Shown in pieces: positions 35,718 to 43,254 of a stretch of 64,000 nt of DNA. The position numbers and the translations under genes are program-made. The first letter of the stretch is position 1; each line of letters starts with the position of its first letter. Source of the DNA: Microbispora sp. NBC_01189 (GTDB lineage Bacteria > Actinomycetota > Actinomycetes > Streptosporangiales > Streptosporangiaceae); contig NZ_CP108581.1 in the NCBI RefSeq assembly GCF_036010665.1, forward strand, positions 3,205,501-3,269,500, given 5' to 3'. Under the pieces are notes generated by a model that was given only the letters and a program-made list of their open reading frames with translations, ran no database searches and was not told where the DNA came from.

Positions 35718-37787
35718 TCAGATCAGCACGTGCGGCTCGGGGTTGCCGGCGAAGCAGAACTGGGCGTTGCGGGTCAGCTTGTAGTCCGCGGCCTGCCAGG
35801 TGTGGGCGGTGGCGTCGGAGCCGCGCATGTAGATGAAGTTGTAGCGGTCGGCCGAGTAGATCCGGACGCCCTCTTCCTTGCACCGCCGTACGAGCCGGGT
35901 GTCCTCGCCCGCGTTGACCGCCTCGAACGGGAACGCCCGCAGCAGGTCGGTCCTGGCCAGGATCGTCGCCCCCTGGATGAGGTGGGCGTAACGGTGCTCC
36001 AGCCCGGGCAGGCGGAAGATCGTGACGTCCTGGTCGGGGAAGTAGGTGTAGTGGGCGCCCTTGCCGACCATCTCGGCGTCGGCGTAGTCGAAGGACCGCA
36101 CCAGGTCGGACAGGTAGTGCTCGCCGTAGATGTTGTCGTCGTCCATCTTCGAGATCAGCTCGCCGTCGGCGTGGGCGATGCCGTGGTTGAGCACCTCGCC
36201 GAGCGTCCAGGACGGGTCGGCGGTGAGCACCTTCACGGCCGGGATGCCCGCCGCGAGCGCCTTGTCGCGCACGACCGCAGGGTCCTCCGACAGGCCGTGC
36301 ATGACCAGCACGAGCTCAAGGTCGCGGTGCCGCTGCCGGGCCACCTGGGTGATCGCGTGTTCGAGCTGGCCGGCCCGGTTGGTCGGCAGCACGACGGAGA
36401 TCGACCGCGAGCGCGACACGACCGGCAGGCCGAGGTCGGTGAGGATCTGGTCGACCCGGTGGGAGAACAGGTGCTTGTCGAACACCTCGCGCATCGCCAG
36501 GTGTCCCTGCCGGGCCCGCAGCTCTGGGCTGTTGATGAAGTAGATCGCCCGGTTGTACGCCTCCTCCTGCGAGTGCGCGACCGGGATCAGCGGGCCGAAC
36601 GTCTCCTCGATGGCCCGCGACCACCCCGACAGCACGGTGGTCGAGCAGGCCGACAGCTCGAAGACGCGCCGGGCGCACATGGTCGGCGAGTCGATCACCG
36701 AGTTCACGTTCAGGAAGACCTTGTACATCTTGTACGCCGCCAGCATCTGCTCGTACGGCAGTTCGCCGGCGATGTGGGGGCGGTACTCCTCCGGCCAGGC
36801 GTACTTGTCGGCGACCGTGCCGTTCCTGGCGAAGATGTGCAGGCCGAGGGGGCGTACGGGCGCGAGGATCGTCTCCATCTGCTCGCGCCGCTCGGGGTGC
36901 TTGTCGCGGAAGTACATGCCGGCGAAGACGACGTCGTACGGCCGGCCCTGCTTGGTCTGGATCGGGTTGTGGATCCGCGGCTGGGCGGCGAACTGCAGCG
37001 CGCCGACACGGTCATGACCCAGCGTCTCGCGATATTTCGGGATCATGTCGCCGTCGCACGTGTACACGTGGTCGAACAGCTTGGCCGTCTCGATGAAGAA
37101 GTCGAAGTTGGGCGGGTCCTCCTTGTTCCAGAAGACCGTGGGGATGCCCTCCTCCCGGCACCAGGCGATCAGGTCGCGCAACTCCTGCTTGGGCGCGTTG
37201 GTCCCGGTCATCTGGTAACGCCAGCGGCCCTGGTTGCCGTGCCAGGCCGACTCGCAGAACAGCATCTCGGGACGCCGCTCCGCGAAGATCTCGCGCCAGT
37301 CCTGCAGCCCGAACTCGATCTGGTCCCATTCGTACGTGAACGCCATGCGGGAGAAGTCGTCGAGGATCACCGCGACGCGCATGCCGGGGCGTACGACCGG
37401 GCCGTCGGGCCACTGGAGGGTCGGGATCTTGACCTCGGGACCCCGCGCCTCGGCCGCGGCGGCGACCTCGATCGCGGACGGCGGCGCCTTCGGCGCCTTC
37501 CTGCCGTCCTTCATCGCCTTGCTGAGGTCGCGCGGCAGCCGGACGATCTTCTTGGGCCTGGCCGCGTTCGTCAGCACCTGCGCGACCCGGTACGGCTTCT
37601 GGGTCTGGGTGGCCTGGAGCCGCCAGAGCGCGTAGTCGGCGCGGGCCTCCTGGTAGGCGAGCCGGTTCTCCAGGTCGCGGATGCGCGCCTCGTACTGCTC
37701 GACGTGCTTGCGCTCCTCGGGCAGCCAGTTCACCGGCCCCAGCCGCTGGAAACGCGGCTCTTCAGGAGTCTCGTCGGTCTCAGCCAT
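35718..37787 (-). CDS. two-domain glycosyltransferase (CgeB-like plus GT2)
   Basis: A 689-residue cytoplasmic protein. A short coiled coil (about residues 20-60: EERKHVEQYEARIRDLENRL) comes first. A CgeB-type GT-B domain follows (about 120-440: VAVILDDFSRMAFTYEWDQ, TPTVFWNKEDPPNFDFF-like segment, DVVFAGMYFRDKHPERR). The C-terminal GT2 domain (about 455-689) opens VVLPTNRAGQLEHAI and has the metal-binding SKMDDDNIYGEHYL. Two transfer activities in one chain suggest alternating addition of two sugars, as for polymerising wall-glycan enzymes. ATG 37787 follows GGGGGGAAGC. The N-terminal coil may mediate assembly with the other transferases of the locus. Confidence 0.85.
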   Translation of the reverse strand: MAETDETPEEPRFQRLGPVNWLPEERKHVEQYEARIRDLENRLAYQEARADYALWRLQATQTQKPYRVAQVLTNAARPKKIVRLPRDLSKAMKDGRKAPKAPPSAIEVAAAAEARGPEVKIPTLQWPDGPVVRPGMRVAVILDDFSRMAFTYEWDQIEFGLQDWREIFAERRPEMLFCESAWHGNQGRWRYQMTGTNAPKQELRDLIAWCREEGIPTVFWNKEDPPNFDFFIETAKLFDHVYTCDGDMIPKYRETLGHDRVGALQFAAQPRIHNPIQTKQGRPYDVVFAGMYFRDKHPERREQMETILAPVRPLGLHIFARNGTVADKYAWPEEYRPHIAGELPYEQMLAAYKMYKVFLNVNSVIDSPTMCARRVFELSACSTTVLSGWSRAIEETFGPLIPVAHSQEEAYNRAIYFINSPELRARQGHLAMREVFDKHLFSHRVDQILTDLGLPVVSRSRSISVVLPTNRAGQLEHAITQVARQRHRDLELVLVMHGLSEDPAVVRDKALAAGIPAVKVLTADPSWTLGEVLNHGIAHADGELISKMDDDNIYGEHYLSDLVRSFDYADAEMVGKGAHYTYFPDQDVTIFRLPGLEHRYAHLIQGATILARTDLLRAFPFEAVNAGEDTRLVRRCKEEGVRIYSADRYNFIYMRGSDATAHTWQAADYKLTRNAQFCFAGNPEPHVLI

Positions 37788-37876
37788 GCTTCCCCCCTCG
37801 AAGGAAGAGTCATCGTACGGCTGTCGCCGCCGCCTTTATGCCGAAATAGGGGATTTAGCGGGTCATTCGCCGGGCG

Positions 37877-39004
37877 CTAGCGCGCCTGGCCCTTGGCGGC
37901 GGGGGAGAGGTTGTCGCCGCGCAGCCAGGCGTCGATGACGCGGGCGATCCTCGGCCCGGCGGCGCCGTCCCAGAGCGGCGGCAGTTCCCCGCTCGGGGTG
38001 GCCGCGCCGTCCGCGAGCGCCTTCGACGCGGCGGCGGGCAGCGCCGCCGGGGTCACGAGCCGGTTCGTCCCGTGGGTCACGGTGATCGGCCGCTCGGTGT
38101 TCGGCCGTACGGTCAGGCACGGGACGCCCAGCATGGTCGTCTCCTCCTGCACGCCGCCGGAGTCGGTCACCACCAGGGCGGCGCCCCGGACCAGGGACAG
38201 GAAGTCCACGTAACCCAGCGGGTCCACGATCCGCAGCCCGTCGCGGTCGACCAGGCCGGCCTCCGCGAGGCGCTGCCGGCCGCGGGGGTGCAGCGGCACG
38301 ATCACCGGCACCTGCTCGGCCACCCCGAGCACCGCGTCGACCAGTTCGCGGGCGGCCTCGGGGTCGTCCACGTTCGCCGGGCGGTGCAGCGTCGCCACGG
38401 CGTACCGCCCGGTGATCCCGAGGCGCTCCCGCACCGGCGCCGGGTCGAGCGAGGGCAGTGCGGCGAACAGGCTGTCGATCATCGGGTTGCCGACGAGGTG
38501 CACCTTCGCCGGGTCCACGCCCTCGTTGGCGAGGTGCGCCACCGCGTCCGGCGAGGTGGCGAACAGCAGATCCGACAGCGCGTCGGTGACGATCCGGTTG
38601 ACCTCCTCCGGCATCCCCCGGTCGAAGGAGCGCAGGCCCGCCTCGACGTGCGCGGTCGGCACGCCCAGCTTGGCGCAGACCAGGATCGCCGCGAGCGTGG
38701 AGTTCACGTCGCCGTAGACGACCACGAGCGCCGGGCGGTGCTCCAGGACGACGTCCTCCAGCCCCGTGAGGAGGGCCGCCGTCTGCCGCGCGTGGGTGCC
38801 ACTGCCGACGCCGAGGTTCGCGATCGGCTCGGGCAGCCCGAGGTCGGCGAAGAACACGTCCGACATCAGCGCGTCGTAGTGCTGGCCTGTGTGGATGATG
38901 CCCTGCCGCACGCCGAGCGCGGCCAGTCCTTTGACGACTGGGGCCGCCTTGACGAAGTTGGGCCGGGCGCCCAAAACGTGCAGGACGAGGGGGTGGTCTC
39001 TCAT
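37877..39004 (-). CDS. wecB: UDP-N-acetylglucosamine 2-epimerase (non-hydrolysing)
   Basis: A 375-residue enzyme converting UDP-GlcNAc to UDP-ManNAc. Motifs are GARPNFVKAAPVV at the N-terminus, YGDVNSTLAA, AHVEAGLRSFDRGMPEEVNR, and VVTDSGGVQEETTMLG near the C-terminus. The divergent wecC gene oxidises the product to UDP-ManNAcA, so the locus builds an acidic ManNAcA-containing polymer, such as teichuronic-acid-like wall glycan or capsule. It is 56 bp from the divergent GT4 gene, so a shared control region is likely. Confidence 0.95.
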   Translation of the reverse strand: MRDHPLVLHVLGARPNFVKAAPVVKGLAALGVRQGIIHTGQHYDALMSDVFFADLGLPEPIANLGVGSGTHARQTAALLTGLEDVVLEHRPALVVVYGDVNSTLAAILVCAKLGVPTAHVEAGLRSFDRGMPEEVNRIVTDALSDLLFATSPDAVAHLANEGVDPAKVHLVGNPMIDSLFAALPSLDPAPVRERLGITGRYAVATLHRPANVDDPEAARELVDAVLGVAEQVPVIVPLHPRGRQRLAEAGLVDRDGLRIVDPLGYVDFLSLVRGAALVVTDSGGVQEETTMLGVPCLTVRPNTERPITVTHGTNRLVTPAALPAAASKALADGAATPSGELPPLWDGAAGPRIARVIDAWLRGDNLSPAAKGQAR

Positions 39005-39060
39005 CTACCTCGCCTTTCACCTAACCCTGGGATAAACGTTGCCTATGGTACGGTCGCGCC

Positions 39061-40728
39061 GTGGAATCCGAGGCCAACAAGCCCGTAAAGGTCGTGTCCG
39101 CCGCTTCCGCGAAGGCCGGTCTCGGCGGCTTCCTCCGGGGGTTCGCGAAGAACCCCGTCATCGTCTCCCGGATCATCGCCGGCAAGGTCAAGTCCGACCC
39201 GATGCGGATCGCCCAGGCGGCCGCCGACGCGATGCCGGCCGGTGTGCGCCCGTTCGTCGGCCGCGTCGCCTGGCCCGCCGCCCGCTTCGTCAAGGTCCGC
39301 ACGCGCAAGATCCTGCAGCGTGCCGCCAAGGGCCCGCTGCAGGAGGCGAAGGCGCACTTCGACGCCGGGCGGATGTCCGAGTCGGTCAGGGTGCTCCAGG
39401 CGCAGTCGCGGTGGCCGTTCGTCCGCCGCAGGATCGCCTACTACGAGGGCGAGCTCGCCGCGCTGGGCCCGGACCCGATCCCGCCGAAGCCCAAAGTCAT
39501 CATGGGCGAGCGCGTGTCCGGCCGGGTGCTGCACATGGTCACCAACGCGCTTCCGTACACGCAGGCGGGATACACGGTGCGCACCCACCGCATCGTCACC
39601 GCGCAGCGGGCGGCCGGGCTCGACCCGCACGTCGTGACGAGCTGGGGCTGGCCGATGCTCCAGGGGCACACCGACGCCGAGCCGTACGAGGAGATCGACG
39701 GGGTCCCCTACTACCGGCTGCTGCCCAAGGACGACGTGCCGTTCGAGACGCAGGGCCGGATGATCCGCGGCGCCGCGGACGTGTCGGAGCTGGTCCGCAC
39801 GCTCCGCCCGCAGGTCCTGCACGCGGCCACCGACCACCGCAACGGCTCGGTCGCGCTCGCCGTCCGCGAGCGGACGAACACCCCCTTCGTGTACGAGGTG
39901 CGCGGCTTCCTGGAGGAGACCTGGGTCTCCCGGGACCCGGCCCGGGTCGGCAGCGAGCGGCACGTCCTGCAACGCGAGCGTGAGGCGCGCATCATGCGCG
40001 AGGCCGACGCGGTCGTCACGCTCGCCGAGACCATGGCCGTCGAGATCATGGAGCGCGGCGTCCCCCGGGAGCGCATCTTCCTCGCGCCCAACGCGGTGGA
40101 CGACTCCCTGCTGACCGCCGACTACGACGGCGAGACGTTCCGCGAGCGCTACGGAGTGGGCCGCGGCGAGATCGTCGTGGGCTCGGTGTCGAGCATCGTG
40201 GGCTACGAGGGCTTCGCCACCCTGCTGGACGCCGCCGCGCTGCTGCGCGACGCCGGGACGCCGGTGCGGGTGCTGCTCGTCGGCGACGGCGCGGAGCGGC
40301 CCGCCCTGCTCGAACAGGTCGAGCGGCTCGGCCTGAGGGACGCGATCCTGCCCGGCCGGGTCGGCCCGGACGAGGCGCTGCAGGCCCAGGCGGCCATCGA
40401 CGTCTTCGTCTGCCCGCGCGACGACCTGCGCGTGTGCCGCCTGGTCACGCCGCTGAAGCCGGTCGAGGCGATGGCGCTGGGCAAGCCGGTCGTGCTCAGC
40501 GACCTGCCCGCGCTGTCGGAGCTCGTCGGCGGCGAGGGCGCGGGTCTGCTGGTGCCGCCCGGCGATCCGGCCGCGCTCGCCAAGGGGCTGGCCGCGCTGC
40601 GCGACGATCCGGAGCGCCGCCGGGTCATGGGTGAGGCCGGCCGGGCCGAGGTCGCCGCGCACCGGACTTGGAGCAGCCTGGCCCGGACCTACCGGGGGAT
40701 CTACCAGTCGCTGACCGAAAACCGATAG
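39061..40728 (+). CDS. GT4-type glycosyltransferase
   Basis: A 555-residue GT-B enzyme. The first 130 residues are a basic helical extension absent from most GT4 proteins. The catalytic part starts at GRVLHMVTNALPYTQAGYTVRTHRI. The nucleotide-sugar half contains GEIVVGSVSSIVGYEGFATLLDAAALL and the E-x7-E-like PLKPVEAMALGKPVVLSDLPALSELV. The GTG start at 39061 has no ribosome site, but a TGGTACGGT extended -10-like box ends at 39054, so the mRNA probably begins at the GTG. It is followed by wecC. Confidence 0.85.
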   Translation: MESEANKPVKVVSAASAKAGLGGFLRGFAKNPVIVSRIIAGKVKSDPMRIAQAAADAMPAGVRPFVGRVAWPAARFVKVRTRKILQRAAKGPLQEAKAHFDAGRMSESVRVLQAQSRWPFVRRRIAYYEGELAALGPDPIPPKPKVIMGERVSGRVLHMVTNALPYTQAGYTVRTHRIVTAQRAAGLDPHVVTSWGWPMLQGHTDAEPYEEIDGVPYYRLLPKDDVPFETQGRMIRGAADVSELVRTLRPQVLHAATDHRNGSVALAVRERTNTPFVYEVRGFLEETWVSRDPARVGSERHVLQREREARIMREADAVVTLAETMAVEIMERGVPRERIFLAPNAVDDSLLTADYDGETFRERYGVGRGEIVVGSVSSIVGYEGFATLLDAAALLRDAGTPVRVLLVGDGAERPALLEQVERLGLRDAILPGRVGPDEALQAQAAIDVFVCPRDDLRVCRLVTPLKPVEAMALGKPVVLSDLPALSELVGGEGAGLLVPPGDPAALAKGLAALRDDPERRRVMGEAGRAEVAAHRTWSSLARTYRGIYQSLTENR

Positions 40729-40750
40729 AACGCACGAAGTCCGATGTGTT

Positions 40751-40770
40751 GCATCAGGCGTGCCTGGTGC
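40751..40770. promoter_or_regulatory. 20-bp inverted repeat upstream of wecC leader
   Basis: GCATCAGGC and GCCTGGTGC form 9-bp arms with one G-T mismatch and a 2-bp centre, 24 bp upstream of the leader ATG at 40795. A TAACCT -10 box (40781-40786) would place the repeat across the -35 region, suiting a repressor site. It could alternatively weaken read-through from the GT4 gene. Confidence 0.4.
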
Positions 40771-40794
40771 CGACTTGAGATAACCTTTGCCACC

Positions 40795-40830
40795 ATGAAG
40801 TGTTGTTCCCGCCCTCAGGCCGCATCGTGA
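40795..40830 (+). CDS. 11-residue leader peptide MKCCSRPQAAS (candidate)
   Basis: ATG 40795 opens a 12-codon frame whose TGA (40828-40830) overlaps the GTG start (40827-40829) of wecC. wecC itself has no clear ribosome site, so its translation may depend on ribosomes finishing this peptide. A TAACCT -10 box eight bases upstream implies a leaderless mRNA. Two adjacent Cys codons recall mycobacterial leaderless poly-Cys leaders that sense cysteine supply. It could be chance. Confidence 0.35.
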   Translation: MKCCSRPQAAS

Positions 40831-42089
40831 CCGCCTTCGATCTCACGATCATCGGGCTGGGATACGTCGGCATGCCGCTGGCCAAGGAGGCCACGGCGGC
40901 CGGTCTGCGGGTGGCCGGTCTGGACGTCGACCCCCGCAAGGTGGACGCGCTCAACGCCGGCCGCTCCTACATCGACGACCTGACGGACGCCGACCTCGAC
41001 GCGATGCTCGCGGCGGGTTTCACCGCCACGCTGGACGCGTCGGTGCTGTCGCGGTCGAACGCGATCGTCATCTGCGTCCCGACGCCGCTGGACGAGGACC
41101 ACCGTCCCGACCTGTCGGCCGTCGAGGGCGCCACCCGGGCCGTGGCCGAGCGCCTTCAGGCGGGCACGCTCGTCGTGCTGGAGTCCACCACGTGGCCCGG
41201 CACCACCGACGAGCTCGTACGGCCGATCCTGGAGGAGTCGGGGCTCACCGCGGGCGGCGACTTCCACCTGGCGTTCTCGCCGGAGCGGATCGACCCGGGC
41301 AACCCGAAGTTCGGCCTGCGCAACACCCCCAAGGTCGTCGGCGGCTACACCGCGGCCTGCAAGGAGCGGGCGGTCGCCTTCTACGCCCAGTTCGTCGAGC
41401 GGGTCGTGCCGGTCAGCGGCACCCGCGAGGCGGAGATGGCCAAGCTGCTGGAGAACACCTACCGGCACGTCAACATCGCCCTCGTCAACGAGATGGCGAT
41501 CTTCTGCGACGAGCTCGGGGTGAACCTCTGGGAGGCCATCGAGGCGGCCTCCACCAAGCCGTTCGGCTACCAGAAGTTCCTGCCCGGCCCCGGCGTCGGC
41601 GGGCACTGCATCCCCGTGGATCCCTCGTACCTGTCGTACACGGTGCGCAAGCTCGGCTATCCCTTCCGGTTCGTCGAGCTCGCCCAGGAGATCAACGAGC
41701 GGATGCCGTCGTACGTCGTGGCCCGGGTGCAGCGGCTGCTCAACCGGGCCCGCAAGCCGGTGAACGGCTCGCGCGTGCTGCTCCTCGGCGTGACGTACAA
41801 ACCAGACATCGCCGACGAGCGGGAGACACCCGCGATACCGGTGGCCGAGGCGCTGCTGGAGCTGGGCGCGGAGCTGTCGTTCTGCGACCCGTACGTGAAG
41901 GAATGGTCGGTCGAGGGCAGGGCGATCCCCCGCGAGGAGGACCTGCGGCCGGCCGTGGCCGCCGCGGACGTGGTGGTCCTGTTGCAGCAGCACGCGGCGT
42001 TCGACCTGGACGTGGTGGAGGACCACGCCCTTCTCGTCCTGGACACTCGTGGCGTGCTGGCCACGAGCGAACGCGTCGAGCGGCTGTAG
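40827..42089 (+). CDS. wecC: UDP-N-acetyl-D-mannosamine dehydrogenase
   Basis: A 420-residue nucleotide-sugar dehydrogenase performing the two-step NAD-dependent oxidation of UDP-ManNAc to UDP-ManNAcA. The N-terminal Rossmann fold is LTIIGLGYVGMPLAKEA; the middle domain includes LLENTYRHVNIALVNEM. The catalytic Cys lies in FLPGPGVGGHCIPVDPSYL, and the C-terminal NAD domain reads VLLLGVTYKPDIADERETP. Pairing with wecB supports the ManNAc substrate over glucose. The start GTG 40827 matches the family N-terminus and overlaps the stop of a short leader ORF. Confidence 0.93.
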   Translation: MTAFDLTIIGLGYVGMPLAKEATAAGLRVAGLDVDPRKVDALNAGRSYIDDLTDADLDAMLAAGFTATLDASVLSRSNAIVICVPTPLDEDHRPDLSAVEGATRAVAERLQAGTLVVLESTTWPGTTDELVRPILEESGLTAGGDFHLAFSPERIDPGNPKFGLRNTPKVVGGYTAACKERAVAFYAQFVERVVPVSGTREAEMAKLLENTYRHVNIALVNEMAIFCDELGVNLWEAIEAASTKPFGYQKFLPGPGVGGHCIPVDPSYLSYTVRKLGYPFRFVELAQEINERMPSYVVARVQRLLNRARKPVNGSRVLLLGVTYKPDIADERETPAIPVAEALLELGAELSFCDPYVKEWSVEGRAIPREEDLRPAVAAADVVVLLQQHAAFDLDVVEDHALLVLDTRGVLATSERVERL

Positions 42090-42103
42090 GAAGGGTCCGC
42101 GCC

Positions 42104-43192
42104 GTGCACGTGCTCGTCATGACGGTGGTGCATCACCCCGAGGACGCCCGGATCCTGCACCGGCAGATCCGGGCGCTCGTCGATGCCGGTCATGAGGTCA
42201 CGTACGCCGCGCCGTACACCGCGCGGGGAGTCGTGCCGCGCTCGTGGGTGACCGGAGTCGACCTGCCGAGGGCCGCCGAGCGGCGGCGCCTGTCGGCGGT
42301 GCGGGCGGCCCGCAAGCTCTTCAAGAGCATGCGCGGGAAGGTCGACCTGGCGCTCATCCACGACCCCGAGCTGCTGTTCGCCGTCGCCGGGGTGCGCAAG
42401 AGCCCGCCGGTGGTCTGGGACGTGCACGAGGACACCCCCGCGACGCTGTCGCTCAAGCCGTGGCTGCCGGCGTTCCTGCGCCCGCCGACGCGGTACCTCG
42501 CCCGGCTCCTGGAGGGCACCGCCGAGCGCCGGATGCACCTGCTGCTGGCCGAGGCGGCGTACGCGGGCCGGTTCCGGCAACGGCACCTGGTGGTGCCGAA
42601 CGAGACCTGGGTGCCCGACAGTGTCAGCCCGCCCGGCGACGACCGGGTGGTCTACCTGGGCTGGCTGTCGGAGGCCCGGGGCGTGCGGGAGGCCGTCGAG
42701 GTGGCCCGCGTGCTCCAGCCGCACCGGGTGGCCGTGGAGCTGATCGGGTACGCCGACCCGCAGAGCAGGCCGCTGCTGAACGAGGCCGTCGCGCAGGGCG
42801 TGCTGGAGTGGCGCGACTTCATGCCGAACGACGAGGCGCTCAAGCGGCTCGACGGCGCGCTCGCGGGGCTGTCGCTGCTGCACGACGAGCCCAACTACCG
42901 CCACTCCATGCCCACGAAGATCGTGGAGTACATGGCCCACGGCATCCCGGTCATCACCACCCCCTCGCCGCGGGCCGTCGAGCTCGTGGAGCGTTACGAG
43001 TGCGGCATGGTCGTCCCGTGGCGGGACCCGCAGGCCGTGGCGCGCGCGGTGCTCCAGCTCAGGGACAACCCGTTCGAACGGCGCGGCACCGGCGGGCGCG
43101 GTTACGCCGCCGCGCGGGCGCACCACCACTGGCCCAACTCGGCGCGTCGTTTCGTCGACCAGCTGGAAGCGTGGGCCGGCGTCAAGAGCTGA
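42104..43192 (+). CDS. GT4-type glycosyltransferase
   Basis: A 362-residue GT-B enzyme beginning VHVLVMTVVHHPEDARILHRQI, a start typical of WbpH/ExpE-like GT4 proteins. VVWDVHEDTPATLSLKPW and RVVYLGWLSEARGVREAVEVARVL mark the two lobes. The catalytic-type Glu region is HSMPTKIVEYMAHGIPVITTPSPRAVELV. GTG 42104 has GGAAGGG eight bases upstream, 14 bp after the wecC stop, so it is in the wecC operon and likely adds a residue to the ManNAcA polymer. Confidence 0.88.
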   Translation: MHVLVMTVVHHPEDARILHRQIRALVDAGHEVTYAAPYTARGVVPRSWVTGVDLPRAAERRRLSAVRAARKLFKSMRGKVDLALIHDPELLFAVAGVRKSPPVVWDVHEDTPATLSLKPWLPAFLRPPTRYLARLLEGTAERRMHLLLAEAAYAGRFRQRHLVVPNETWVPDSVSPPGDDRVVYLGWLSEARGVREAVEVARVLQPHRVAVELIGYADPQSRPLLNEAVAQGVLEWRDFMPNDEALKRLDGALAGLSLLHDEPNYRHSMPTKIVEYMAHGIPVITTPSPRAVELVERYECGMVVPWRDPQAVARAVLQLRDNPFERRGTGGRGYAAARAHHHWPNSARRFVDQLEAWAGVKS

Positions 43193-43254
43193 AGCCCCGG
43201 TGAACACTTCGGCGTGACAAGTTCGACGAACGACGGGCGGGTAGTGTCCTGAAA

